Shown: one piece after another, positions 27,436 through 35,763 of the stretch
How the letters are laid out: the number at the start of each line of letters is the position of its first letter
How positions within the stretch are numbered: position 1 is the first letter of the stretch
Origin: UBA5239 sp040394635
GTDB taxonomy: Bacteria > Verrucomicrobiota > Lentisphaeria > Victivallales > Victivallaceae
Assembly (NCBI GenBank): GCA_040394635.1
Contig: JBEBRW010000019.1
Coordinates: 1-64,000 of the forward strand
Length of the DNA: 64,000 bases
Direction of reading: 5' to 3'
Translations under genes and position numbers: made by a program
The notes under the pieces: generated by a model
The model's input: only the letters and a program-made list of their open reading frames with translations
Told to the model about the DNA's origin: nothing
Databases searched by the model: none

Positions 27436-27599
27436 CTTGCCCGATTTCAGCCGGAAAAATAAGCCTCGCCCTGAAAGACGAAAAAGACTTTAAAGGCCCA
27501 AATGACAAAACTTCCAATAAAAAGTCCCGTTGTCATTTCGGTCTTTTCCGTCCTTTGGGTCCTTTGAACCGCCTTGCCCGATTTCAGCCGGAAAAATAA
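27436..27599. repeat. 27-bp direct repeats flanking an inverted repeat
   Basis: An identical 27-base sequence beginning CTTGCCCGATTTCAGCC occurs at 27436-27462 and 27573-27599. Between them AAATGACAA (27500-27508) and TTGTCATTT (27530-27538) form a 9-bp inverted repeat extended outward by imperfect pairing (AAAGGCCCAAA against TTTGGGTCCTTT). The unit resembles a small non-coding mobile element or an extended hairpin between the divergent mtfA and thioesterase genes. No ORF is present in it. Confidence 0.65.
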
Positions 27600-27615
27600 A
27601 GTTATCAATTTTTAT

Positions 27616-27644
27616 TTGCATTATTTCAAAACCCCGTATATGTT
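27616..27644 (+). promoter_or_regulatory. Promoter of the thioesterase-topA operon
   Basis: TTGCAT (27616-27621), 17 bases, TATGTT (27639-27644), ending 27 bases before the start codon; matches are moderate. Confidence 0.45.
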
Positions 27645-27671
27645 TAATAATAATATTGTAAAGGAAGAATT

Positions 27672-28067
27672 ATGGAAGATGATGTTGTCAAAGTCGCTTC
27701 GCGTCTGTGCATGACCAAGGATCTCGGCGTAGCCGGCAATCTCTTCGGCGGGAATATGATGTCCTGGATCGACGAGGTGGCGGCAATCTTCGCCATTCAG
27801 GTCACCGGCGAGGATAACATGGTCACCGTCCATTATTCCGACATGACGTTTAAAAATCCGGTGCGCGAACGCGATATCGTCGATTTTTATTGCGGCAAAG
27901 TGCGGCGCGGCAACACCAGCGTCACGTTTGAGGTTATGGCCAAATGCAAGGACCGGACCGTGTTTTGTGCGGACTGCGTTTTCGTGGCCATCGACCCCAA
28001 CGGCATGAAAAAGAAAATCAAGTGGGACAACAACCCTTTAAACAACAGAGAAGAGAATGGCAACTGA
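27672..28067 (+). CDS. Hotdog-fold acyl-CoA thioesterase
   Basis: The 131-residue protein fits the YciA/BACH-type hotdog family: NLFGGNMMSWIDEVAAIFA (hotdog helix with the catalytic Asp region), VTVHYSDMTFKNPVRERDIVDFYC and a final strand with CVFVAID. It hydrolyses acyl-CoA thioesters in the cytoplasm. AAGGAAG precedes the ATG. Its last 11 bases overlap the start of topA, so the two are translationally linked; the combination has no obvious functional reason. Confidence 0.88.
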   Translation: MEDDVVKVASRLCMTKDLGVAGNLFGGNMMSWIDEVAAIFAIQVTGEDNMVTVHYSDMTFKNPVRERDIVDFYCGKVRRGNTSVTFEVMAKCKDRTVFCADCVFVAIDPNGMKKKIKWDNNPLNNREENGN

Positions 28068-30912
28068 CAGCAAACTGGTAATTGTGGAATCGCCGACCAA
28101 AGCGCGCACCATCGGCCGCATGCTCGGCAAGGATTTTAAGATTATGGCCTCCATGGGGCATATCCGCGATTTGCCGGAGCATTCGCTGGGCGTGGATATT
28201 GCCAATAACTTCGAGCCCCGCTACGAAGAAAGCGAGCGCGGCGCCAAAATCATCCGCGAACTCCGCGCCGCCGCCAAAAAGGCCGACGACATCTATCTCG
28301 CGCCGGACCCGGACCGCGAAGGAGAAGCCATCGCCTGGCACCTGAAGGAAGTGTTGAAAAAGCAGACCAAGGCGGGTTTTCACCGCGTGACCTTCCATGA
28401 AATCACCAAAAACGCCATCGACAAGGCGTTCCAGCACGCCACCGATATCGACATGCACCTGGTAGACGCCCAGCAGGCGCGCCGCGTGCTCGACCGTATC
28501 GTGGGCTACAAAGTCAGTCCCATCGTCCGCCGCAAGGTTCCGGGCGGCAGCAGCGCCGGGCGCGTCCAGTCGGTCGCTTTGCTGCTGGTGTGCGAACGCG
28601 AAGAGAAAATCCGCGATTTCGTGCCCGAAGAATACTGGGATTTCGCCGCCGACTTCGCAGCCGGCAGCGACCAGTTTTCCACCAAAATGCACAAAATCGA
28701 CGGCAATAAGTTCCTGATCTCCAACGGCGAGGACGCCGAAAAAGTCATGAGGGCCCTCCGCGGCGGCAACGGCTTCAAGGTCGGCGAAATCACCACCGCG
28801 CCGAAGTTCCGTCATGCCCCGCCGCCGCATACCACCAGTACGCTGCAGCAGGCCGCGAACAGCTTTCTGAAATACAGCGCCACCCGCACCATGCAGATCG
28901 CCCAGCAGCTTTATGAAGGGATCGACACCGGCAGCGGCGCGGTCGGTTTGATTACCTATATGCGTACCGACTCGGTAAACGTGGCGGCGGAGGCGCAGCA
29001 CGCCTGCCGCGACTTCATCGGCAGTGAATATGGCCCGGAATACGTTCCGGCCAAGCCGAATTTCTTCAAGAGCGGCAAGGCCGCGCAGGAAGCGCACGAA
29101 GCCATCCGCCCCACCGACGTCACCCGCACACCGGAAATGATGGAAAAATATCTGGAACGCAGCCAGTTGAAGCTTTATACCCTGATCTGGAAACGCTTCG
29201 TGGCCAGCCAGATGAAGTCCTGCGAACAGAGCCAGACCACCGTGGACGTCATCACCACCGGCAGCGACGGGCGCGAATACGATTTCCGCGTCAGCGCGCT
29301 GGTCACCGTTTTCCCGGGCTTCATGAAGCTCAGCGAAAGCGATAAATCCGCCGATGAGAAGAAGCTCGAGATCCTCGGCCGTCTCTCCAAGGGACAGCCC
29401 TGCAATCTGGTCAAGCTGGAAAATACCCAGAAGTTCACCGAACCGCCGGCGCGTTATTCCGAAGCCACGCTGATCAAGGAACTGGAAGCGCGCGGCATCG
29501 GCCGGCCGTCCACTTACGCCACGATCATCCGAACCATTCAAGTCCGCGAATATGTGACCCCCGACAAAGGCGGCGTCCTGATTCCCAGTGAACTCGGGAT
29601 GAAAGTCAATCAGTACCTGAGGGAAACCCTCCCCGCGCTGATCAACGTCGACTACACCTCGCAGATGGAAAAAGAGCTCGACCAGGTCGAAGAGGGCGAA
29701 CTCCTCTGGACCAACATGCTCGGCGGCTTCCACCAGAAATTCCTGGGCTGGCTCGACGAAGCCAAGGAACGCGACAGCGTCGACATCCAGAAGACCAAAC
29801 CCCTCCTGACCCGTCTGGAAAAAGTTCAGTGGGATGCCCCCGAAAAAGTCGGCAAGCGCACCTACGACGACCGCAAATTCTATACGTCCGTGCTGGAGAA
29901 TTTCCAGGAAACCGGACGCCTTTCGAGCCGCCAGTGGCAGACACTGCTGAACCTCGGCTTCAAATATTCCGCCCAGCTGCCGGACCTCGAAAAGGTCCTG
30001 GCCCAATGCGGCATGAGCGAAGAAGAGATTGCCACGCTGAAAGCGGAGCATCAGCAGCGCGAAGAGCGCCGCCGCAACAGCGCCGCGAACAGCGAAGAAA
30101 CCGCCACCTACCAGCAGGTTTTCGACATGCTGAAGGACGTCAAGTGGGACGATGACGCGGGCGGCGGCAAGGGTCGCCGCAAATTCGACGACGGCAAGTT
30201 CTTCAAATCGCTGAAGAAACAGGCCGAGTCCGGCAAGGCCCTGTCCGAGAAACAGCATTATGCCCTGATCAAGATGGCCTCGCGCCACCGCGACGAAATC
30301 GCCGATTTCGATGCTCTGACCAAGATGCTCGGTGTCGACCCGGCGAGCATGCCGGAAGCCGCCCCCGTCAATCCCGAAAGTCAGGAAAAATTCCAGAAGA
30401 TTTTCGCCTCATTCGACAGTGTCGACTGGTCCCCGGCCGCCGGCAAGGGCCGCCGCAAAAAGGACGACGGTGCATTCTTCGAGTCGCTGAAAAAACAGTC
30501 CGAATCCGGCAAGAACCTCTCCGACAAGCAGGTTAACGTGCTGGTCCGGCTGGCGCACCAGTATCAGGGCCAGATCAAGAATTACCCGGAACTGTGCGCC
30601 CTGCTCGGCAGCGAACCGAAGGCCGCGGATGCCAGTGCGAGCACCGGCGACGATGGCGATGCCGCCCCCGCTTCCGCCCCGAAAGAAGCCGCCGCCCCGC
30701 AAGTCGAGTCGGCTGAAACCACTCAGCTTCTGGAACAATTGGGCAACGTGACCACCTGGGAAGAACCGGTCAAGAGCGGCAAATTCACCCGCGACGACAA
30801 GGAATTCTACCAGTCGCTGAAGAAGCAATCCGAATCCGGCAAGGTATTGAGCTCGAAACAGGTTTATTACCTGAAAAAGATGGTGGAAAAATACTTCGCC
30901 CCCAAAGAATAA
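28057..30912 (+). CDS. topA: DNA topoisomerase I with four C-terminal repeats
   Basis: The 951-residue protein has a complete type IA core: the TOPRIM domain (LVIVESPTKARTIGRMLG, APDPDREGEAIAWHL), VPGGSSAGRVQSVAL and the catalytic Tyr301 in ITYMRTDSVN, followed by AHEAIRPT. It relaxes negative supercoils. In place of the usual zinc-ribbon repeats, the C-terminus holds four copies of a 60-70-residue module beginning near residues 589, 694, 788 and 897. Each has a Trp-containing start, a basic GKxxxxDD stretch, KFFKSLKKQxESGKxLSxKQ and a helix. No cysteine-rich ribbons are visible. The linkers between copies are acidic or Ala/Pro-rich. The module may be a DNA-binding tail; I do not recognise it as SWIB or a zinc ribbon. 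Confidence 0.95.
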   Translation: MATDSKLVIVESPTKARTIGRMLGKDFKIMASMGHIRDLPEHSLGVDIANNFEPRYEESERGAKIIRELRAAAKKADDIYLAPDPDREGEAIAWHLKEVLKKQTKAGFHRVTFHEITKNAIDKAFQHATDIDMHLVDAQQARRVLDRIVGYKVSPIVRRKVPGGSSAGRVQSVALLLVCEREEKIRDFVPEEYWDFAADFAAGSDQFSTKMHKIDGNKFLISNGEDAEKVMRALRGGNGFKVGEITTAPKFRHAPPPHTTSTLQQAANSFLKYSATRTMQIAQQLYEGIDTGSGAVGLITYMRTDSVNVAAEAQHACRDFIGSEYGPEYVPAKPNFFKSGKAAQEAHEAIRPTDVTRTPEMMEKYLERSQLKLYTLIWKRFVASQMKSCEQSQTTVDVITTGSDGREYDFRVSALVTVFPGFMKLSESDKSADEKKLEILGRLSKGQPCNLVKLENTQKFTEPPARYSEATLIKELEARGIGRPSTYATIIRTIQVREYVTPDKGGVLIPSELGMKVNQYLRETLPALINVDYTSQMEKELDQVEEGELLWTNMLGGFHQKFLGWLDEAKERDSVDIQKTKPLLTRLEKVQWDAPEKVGKRTYDDRKFYTSVLENFQETGRLSSRQWQTLLNLGFKYSAQLPDLEKVLAQCGMSEEEIATLKAEHQQREERRRNSAANSEETATYQQVFDMLKDVKWDDDAGGGKGRRKFDDGKFFKSLKKQAESGKALSEKQHYALIKMASRHRDEIADFDALTKMLGVDPASMPEAAPVNPESQEKFQKIFASFDSVDWSPAAGKGRRKKDDGAFFESLKKQSESGKNLSDKQVNVLVRLAHQYQGQIKNYPELCALLGSEPKAADASASTGDDGDAAPASAPKEAAAPQVESAETTQLLEQLGNVTTWEEPVKSGKFTRDDKEFYQSLKKQSESGKVLSSKQVYYLKKMVEKYFAPKE

Positions 30913-30963
30913 GGCATAACGCGGCGTCATATTACTGATAAACACAAACCAAAAGGTAAGTTT

Positions 30964-31083
30964 ATGAAGCCAGAAAAGGATAACGGGAAAAAAGCGGTTA
31001 TTTTCAACATCGTATTCATCTGCATCCTTCTGGGAGTAGTGATCGCGCTGCTGGTCCAATGCCTAACCCAGACGGCAGGATGA
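30964..31083 (+). CDS. Small single-TM membrane protein (39 aa)
   Basis: An ATG with AAGGTAAG before it opens a 39-residue frame: MKPEKDNGKKAVIFNIVFIC, one hydrophobic segment (VIFNIVFICILLGVVIALLV) and a short tail. The stop TGA (31081-31083) overlaps the ATG of the next gene (ATGA at 31080), the pattern of a translationally coupled pair, so I consider it a real small gene. Function unknown; it may be a helper or leader for the three pilin-like membrane proteins that follow. Confidence 0.6.
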   Translation: MKPEKDNGKKAVIFNIVFICILLGVVIALLVQCLTQTAG

Positions 31084-31721
31084 AAATCACCCGCAAAACC
31101 GTAATCAACACCGCCATCGTCTTAGCGATGGTGTTTCTGGTCGCCGCCATGGTCCTGCCCGCCCTGACGGCCAAGCGGCAAAATTCCCACCCCTACTGGG
31201 AGACGCGATCACGGCTATATGATATTTATAACAGTTTATTATTCTACAGTGTTGATTATGAAGACTATCTCCCGACTCGGCCCGGATATCAAGGATTTAA
31301 TCAAATGCTGCTTCCCCTTGACTATATCGAGGATATTCAGTTGCTCGTGGCGAAAGAAGACTCCATCACGCCCGGGCTGTCCAAGCACGCAACCAGTTTA
31401 CTATCTGAAAGCGCTACCTCCTACGCTTACTTGGGAAATGGCATGATGATGACCGAAGAAGAAAGAAACAGGTCAAAAAACGACAAGGCTACCCCGCTGA
31501 TCATAAGCAAACCGTGGTTGTTTAAAACGGCTCCCTGCTTTGCAGTTCTTTCTAATCGCCAAGTTTACCTGTTCAATAAACCAGACAAACGGATTGAAAC
31601 CAGTGAAGAAGCAATCCAATATCTAGCGGAAATACAAAAAATCGACACCAAGCATCTCGACCTGATTCTCGCCAATGCCCGTGAAATCGATAAAACCAGA
31701 GTAAGTGAAAATGAAAAATAA
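31080..31721 (+). CDS. Pilin-like membrane protein lacking the prepilin cleavage motif (copy 1)
   Basis: The 213-residue protein has one N-terminal hydrophobic helix (AIVLAMVFLVAAMVLPALTA) that resembles the pseudopilin helix (compare LAAMLLPALN) but has no FTLIE cleavage motif. The exterior part has SVDYEDYLPTRPGYQGFNQML, SYAYLGNGM and PWL. The same phrases recur in the two genes that follow. I prefer the ATG at 31080 (coupled to the small ORF) over the frame opening at 31059. Function unknown. Confidence 0.7.
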   Translation: MKITRKTVINTAIVLAMVFLVAAMVLPALTAKRQNSHPYWETRSRLYDIYNSLLFYSVDYEDYLPTRPGYQGFNQMLLPLDYIEDIQLLVAKEDSITPGLSKHATSLLSESATSYAYLGNGMMMTEEERNRSKNDKATPLIISKPWLFKTAPCFAVLSNRQVYLFNKPDKRIETSEEAIQYLAEIQKIDTKHLDLILANAREIDKTRVSENEK

Positions 31722-32283
31722 AAAGCAAATTATCCGAATCGTCGCCACCATCATCGCATTTCTGGCCCTGATGCTGGTAACGCTGGTGCCGAAGCTCAAA
31801 GAAAAAAACGATCGGCTGGGCAGCATCAGCCGTCTGAAATCAATTGGGTTCTGTCTGATCCAATATTCCATTGATTACACCGATCACTTCCCGAACTACC
31901 CGGGTGCGAAAGGCTTCGATCTTCTCGGCAAAAATGATTTTCTCTCTGCTCCTCTTTTCTATCTGGCTCCGGCTGACAAGGTATCAGTACTCCAATCGGG
32001 CCCCGATTTGAAAGAGGAAAATTCTTCATATGCCTATCTAGGGGGTGGACTCATCAGGTCCGATGAAATCGAGGAATACCCGATGATCATCGAAAAGCCG
32101 TGGCTGGTCAAAAAGCCTTATTGCATTGTCCTGGTCAATGGTTTTGTGACCACCAGCAAAAGTATGCCGGAGGTCGCCAATTGCGAGGAATTCATCAAAT
32201 ACCTGAGCAAGGGGCAATCTTCTCCGACCTGGAACATCATTTTGGAAAACGCACGCGCCGTGGATAAGGCCTGCGGTAAATAG
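31711..32283 (+). CDS. Pilin-like membrane protein lacking the prepilin cleavage motif (copy 2)
   Basis: The 190-residue protein has a single TM helix (IVATIIAFLALMLVTLVPKL), then SIDYTDHFPNYPGAKGFDLL, SSYAYLGGGL, EKPWLVKKPY and the C-terminus ILENARAVDKACGK. It is a paralogue of the genes on both sides. The start is either ATG 31711 or GTG 31705, both inside the end of copy 1, so the genes are co-translated. No cleavage motif, no catalytic residues recognised. Confidence 0.7.
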   Translation: MKNKKQIIRIVATIIAFLALMLVTLVPKLKEKNDRLGSISRLKSIGFCLIQYSIDYTDHFPNYPGAKGFDLLGKNDFLSAPLFYLAPADKVSVLQSGPDLKEENSSYAYLGGGLIRSDEIEEYPMIIEKPWLVKKPYCIVLVNGFVTTSKSMPEVANCEEFIKYLSKGQSSPTWNIILENARAVDKACGK

Positions 32284-32304
32284 CTAAGAGTTTGGAGAAA
32301 AGTC

Positions 32305-32913
32305 ATGGAAACGGAAACTCCGAAGCTTAAGAAAAATCATTGGTTATTTCTTGTTCTTTTGTGGGGAGCTCTGGGGCTTTTTGGGTTGTTCGTCCTTTTT
32401 GTTTATCCGTTATTGACTGTGCGAGAAATTGGACATTCGAAAAATCCTGAAAAGTGGGTTCGCGCTCAATTGAAGCAGATCGGTCTCGGACTCAGTGCTT
32501 ATGCGGCGGATTTTCAGGGTTATCTGCCGGAGCAGCCCGGTTGTGGCGGATTTAATCAGTTAATCACTACTGATATTTTGACGGATTACGGGGTGTATCT
32601 CGGGCACCATGAAACCGGTCTCGTCAGGGCCAGAACCGGCTTGTTGACGGAGAACAATACTAACTATGCCTACATCGGGGCCGGCTTGAAAATATCTGAC
32701 TACGAATATCCGGTGGCATTTGAAAAACCGTGGCTGGGCTATAAGAAAAGCGCTGTTCTATACATAGGCACTCACCTTGAACCGATCAAAAATATCAGCA
32801 GATTTGAGAACTGCGAGAAATTCGTGCTGCACCTGAAAGGCGCGAACGACTCCGAAGTTTGGCAGAAGCTATTGGAAAACGCCCGCGCCGTCGATGAAGC
32901 CTGTGGCAAATAA
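32305..32913 (+). CDS. Pilin-like membrane protein lacking the prepilin cleavage motif (copy 3)
   Basis: The 202-residue protein has a cytoplasmic basic start, one TM helix (WLFLVLLWGALGLFGLFVLF), then YAADFQGYLPEQPGCGGFNQL, NYAYIGAGL, EKPWLGYKK and the C-terminus LLENARAVDEACGK, nearly the same end as copy 2. GGAGAAAAG precedes the ATG. With copies 1 and 2 it forms a three-gene tandem family whose role is unknown; the shared surface blocks suggest the same fold and possibly a hetero-oligomer. Confidence 0.7.
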   Translation: METETPKLKKNHWLFLVLLWGALGLFGLFVLFVYPLLTVREIGHSKNPEKWVRAQLKQIGLGLSAYAADFQGYLPEQPGCGGFNQLITTDILTDYGVYLGHHETGLVRARTGLLTENNTNYAYIGAGLKISDYEYPVAFEKPWLGYKKSAVLYIGTHLEPIKNISRFENCEKFVLHLKGANDSEVWQKLLENARAVDEACGK

Positions 32914-32949
32914 ATCTTCATTAAATCGCCTTCGTTGCTCGTGGGTCTG

Positions 32950-33008
32950 TTGACTTTTTGCGCCGCCGGCTGTATTTTATATATAGAATGATTTTTTACA
33001 TATAAAAT
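32950..33008 (+). promoter_or_regulatory. Promoter and palindromic operator of the IclR-glycyl radical cluster
   Basis: TTGACT (32950-32955), 17 bases, TATTTT (32973-32978). Perfect 9-bp arms ATTTTATAT (32974-32982) and ATATAAAAT (33000-33008), 17 bases apart, overlap the -10 box and the transcription start, fitting control of the operon by its own IclR regulator. Confidence 0.65.
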
Positions 33009-33020
33009 GGAATTCCTGCC

Positions 33021-33794
33021 ATGACGGAGAAAAAATACGATGCGCCGGCCGCTTCGGCGGTTTTGGAACTGCTTGAATTCATGGTCGCCGAGCCCGGAGC
33101 ATGGGGTCCCACGGAACTGGCCCGGCGGCTGGAACTTACCCCGAACCTCACCTTCCGCATTTTAAATGTGCTCAGCGAAAAAGGCTATGTCAAAAAAAAT
33201 GCCGCAGGGCAATACGAGTTGACGGCGGCACTGTTTTCGCTCGGCATGAAGCTGCAGAACAGTTTCGACCTGCGCAAACAGGCGCGGCCATATCTGGAGG
33301 AGCTCGCCCTCGAAACGCGCGAGAGCGTCCAGATTCAGGTACCGGACGGCGACCGGATGCTCCAGCTCGACTTCGTGGCGCCCCCGGCAGAGTATTATCA
33401 GGCGATAACCCCGGGCTCGCGGATTCACTGGCACGGCAATGCGTTCGGCAAGGCGGTCTGGGCGTTTCTGCCGGAGAAAGAGGCAGCCAGAGTGATGGCG
33501 CTGCCGCGTCCGCAGTTGAACATCCACACCGTCACTGAGCCGCAGCTGATCGGCAAGGAACTGGACGATATCCGCCGGACTTGCAGCAGCTCGGAATTCG
33601 AGGAGTATCTGCTGGGCAATTACTGCATCGGTTCGCCGGTGTTCAATGCGATCGGCAAGGTGGTGGCGGGCATCGGCGTGACCGGCCTGACCTCGCGCCT
33701 GGTGCCCGAAATGCTCCCGGAGTTGCGCCGGAAAGTTCTGGCCTGTGCCAATAAAATTTCCACCAGCATCGGTTATAAGGAGTCCTATCCATGA
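33021..33794 (+). CDS. IclR-family transcriptional regulator
   Basis: The 257-residue protein has the IclR winged helix (AASAVLELLEFMVAE, TELARRLELTPNLTFRILNVL, GYVKKNAAGQYELT) and the C-terminal effector domain (SRIHWHGNAFGKAVWAFLPE, GSPVFNAIGKVVAGIGVTGL). Its stop overlaps the start of the first glycyl-radical enzyme by 4 bases (33791-33794), so it should regulate that cluster. IclR proteins usually sense small organic acids or pathway intermediates; the ligand here is probably the substrate of the radical enzymes. Confidence 0.92.
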   Translation: MTEKKYDAPAASAVLELLEFMVAEPGAWGPTELARRLELTPNLTFRILNVLSEKGYVKKNAAGQYELTAALFSLGMKLQNSFDLRKQARPYLEELALETRESVQIQVPDGDRMLQLDFVAPPAEYYQAITPGSRIHWHGNAFGKAVWAFLPEKEAARVMALPRPQLNIHTVTEPQLIGKELDDIRRTCSSSEFEEYLLGNYCIGSPVFNAIGKVVAGIGVTGLTSRLVPEMLPELRRKVLACANKISTSIGYKESYP

Positions 33795-35761
33795 GTCTGC
33801 GCGATGAAGTTCTGGAAGCTCAATTAAAACTAAATGGCATCACCCACTATGCCGATCAGGCCCTGATGCTGAAAATCTGGCGGGATACCGAAGGGCAGCC
33901 TCTCGCGGACCGTTATGCGGCCCTCGGCGCGGCGCGTTTGGCCAAGCTTGAATTCATCCATACGCCGGAGGAGCCTCTGGTCGGGCGGATCGTACCGCTG
34001 GCAATCAATACGAAGGCCGTCACGGATAGCCACTTCCCGCCCTCGCCCGGACAAACCGGTCACGCGGAACCTTATTATGATGATATTTTTCAGCTCGGGC
34101 TGAATGGGCTGCGCCGGAAAGCCGGGCATATTTCAAGCATGGTCACGGCGGTCGACGGCATGTCGGTGATGATCGACCGCGCCGCAAATCAGGCCGTTAC
34201 CCCGGAAGTCGCCGAAGCCTGCCGCCATATCGCGCATCAACCGCCGCGCACCTTCCGCGAAGCGATTCAACTGATGTGGTTCATCATGATGGCGATCCAA
34301 ATCGGCGACCACGCCGCGCTGGTGGGACCGGGGCGCATCGACCGGCGACTGATTCGTTTCTATGAAGCGGATATCGTGGCCGGACGGCTCACCCGCGGCG
34401 AAGCACTGCGGATGGTCGAAACGCTGTATCTCTTCATCAACAATTCCTGCGCGCGCGGACTGGCTTATGCGGTAATGGTCTGCGGGGACGACGTCTGCAA
34501 CGAACTCTCGTATCTCGCGTTGGAAGCGTTGCGCCGGACGCGTCTGGTCTATCCGAGCGTGGGCATTTGCTGGAACGCCAACACCCCTGCCCCGCTGCGC
34601 CAACTCGCGGTCGACCTGATTGCCGACGGCATTTCCAATGTAGCGATTTTCAACGATGACCTGATTCAGCAATCGATGATCCAGTACGGCGTGCCCGCCG
34701 CCGAGGCGGGCGAATACATCAACTCCACCTGCGTCGAAATCACTCCGTCCGGCGCGAGCAATGTCTACGTGGCGAGCCCCTATTTTCCATTGTGTACACT
34801 GCTGCTGGAATACCTGAAAACCTCGCAAGCCGGAACTTACGATGAATTCCGGGCCGGTTATCTGGAATACCTCGGCCGGAAAATCGATGCGGGAGCAATG
34901 CAGCAGAATGAATGGCGCAAGTCGCGTGAAGCGGGAACCCGGCGTCCGATTCAGAGCCTCTTTACCCGTGACTGCATCGCGCGCGGTCTCGATATCGAAG
35001 AGGGCGGTGCACGCTATAACTGGGTCGAATGCTCGTTCGTCGGACTGGCCAATCTCGTCGACTCGCTGCTGGTCATCCGCCGTGAAGTTTATGAAGACAA
35101 AAACCTGTCGCTGAATGAACTCAGCACGATACTGGAACAGGATTTCGCCGGCAACGAACCGCTGCGCCAGCGCTTCCTGAATGCGTATCCCAAATATGGC
35201 AACGCCAGCGCCGAAGCCGACTCCGAAATTCCATTGATCACCGGCTTCGTCACCGCCCGGTGTGCGGAACAGAAAATGTACCCCGGCGACGCGCCGTTCA
35301 TCCCCGGCACGTTCTGCTGGGAAATGCATCAGCGGCTGGGCAAGGAATGCGGCGCTACACCGGACGGACGCCGCGCGGGCTTCCCGTTTGCCGACGGCGC
35401 GGGCCCGGCGCAGGGGCGCGAGAAGGACGGCCCTACCGCCGCGATCAAATCGGTTTGTTCCTGGGACCACCGGCCGATGCTTGGCGGCAGCGCTTTTAAT
35501 CAGCGCTACACCGCCGCCACCGTTTCGACGCCCGAGGCGCGGAAAAAGCTCGAACAACTGATCGATACCTTCATCCAATGCGGTGGTTTCGAGACCCAGA
35601 TCAATATCCTCGATGCCGACAAACTCAAGGCCGCGCAGCTGCACCCCGAGGAATACCGCGACCTGGTGGTACGCATCGGCGGATACACCGATTATTTCAC
35701 CGGGCTCTCGCCGGAAATGCAAGCCGAAGTCATCATGAGGACCATATATCAGGAGTTGTAA
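33791..35761 (+). CDS. Glycyl radical enzyme 1 (PFL/dehydratase superfamily)
   Basis: The 656-residue protein has the two hallmarks of the superfamily: the thiyl-radical cysteine C314 in NSTCVEIT and the radical glycine G631 in VRIGGYTDYF near the C-terminus. The CxE motif is that of the dehydratase/lyase branch (glycerol, propanediol, choline, isethionate enzymes) rather than the CC of pyruvate formate-lyase. It is shorter than those enzymes (about 780-850 residues). It must be activated by the SAM enzyme at the end of the operon. Oxygen-sensitive, cytoplasmic. Substrate unknown. Confidence 0.88.
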   Translation: MSLRDEVLEAQLKLNGITHYADQALMLKIWRDTEGQPLADRYAALGAARLAKLEFIHTPEEPLVGRIVPLAINTKAVTDSHFPPSPGQTGHAEPYYDDIFQLGLNGLRRKAGHISSMVTAVDGMSVMIDRAANQAVTPEVAEACRHIAHQPPRTFREAIQLMWFIMMAIQIGDHAALVGPGRIDRRLIRFYEADIVAGRLTRGEALRMVETLYLFINNSCARGLAYAVMVCGDDVCNELSYLALEALRRTRLVYPSVGICWNANTPAPLRQLAVDLIADGISNVAIFNDDLIQQSMIQYGVPAAEAGEYINSTCVEITPSGASNVYVASPYFPLCTLLLEYLKTSQAGTYDEFRAGYLEYLGRKIDAGAMQQNEWRKSREAGTRRPIQSLFTRDCIARGLDIEEGGARYNWVECSFVGLANLVDSLLVIRREVYEDKNLSLNELSTILEQDFAGNEPLRQRFLNAYPKYGNASAEADSEIPLITGFVTARCAEQKMYPGDAPFIPGTFCWEMHQRLGKECGATPDGRRAGFPFADGAGPAQGREKDGPTAAIKSVCSWDHRPMLGGSAFNQRYTAATVSTPEARKKLEQLIDTFIQCGGFETQINILDADKLKAAQLHPEEYRDLVVRIGGYTDYFTGLSPEMQAEVIMRTIYQEL

Positions 35762-35763
35762 TT

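Noticed and set aside
28018..30288. Minus-strand open frame of 756 codons opposite topA
   Set aside because: topA is unmistakable; the antisense product is a compositional artefact without ribosome site.
34133..35722. Minus-strand open frame opposite glycyl radical enzyme 1
   Set aside because: Antisense of a real enzyme with cysteine and glycine motifs; no family features.
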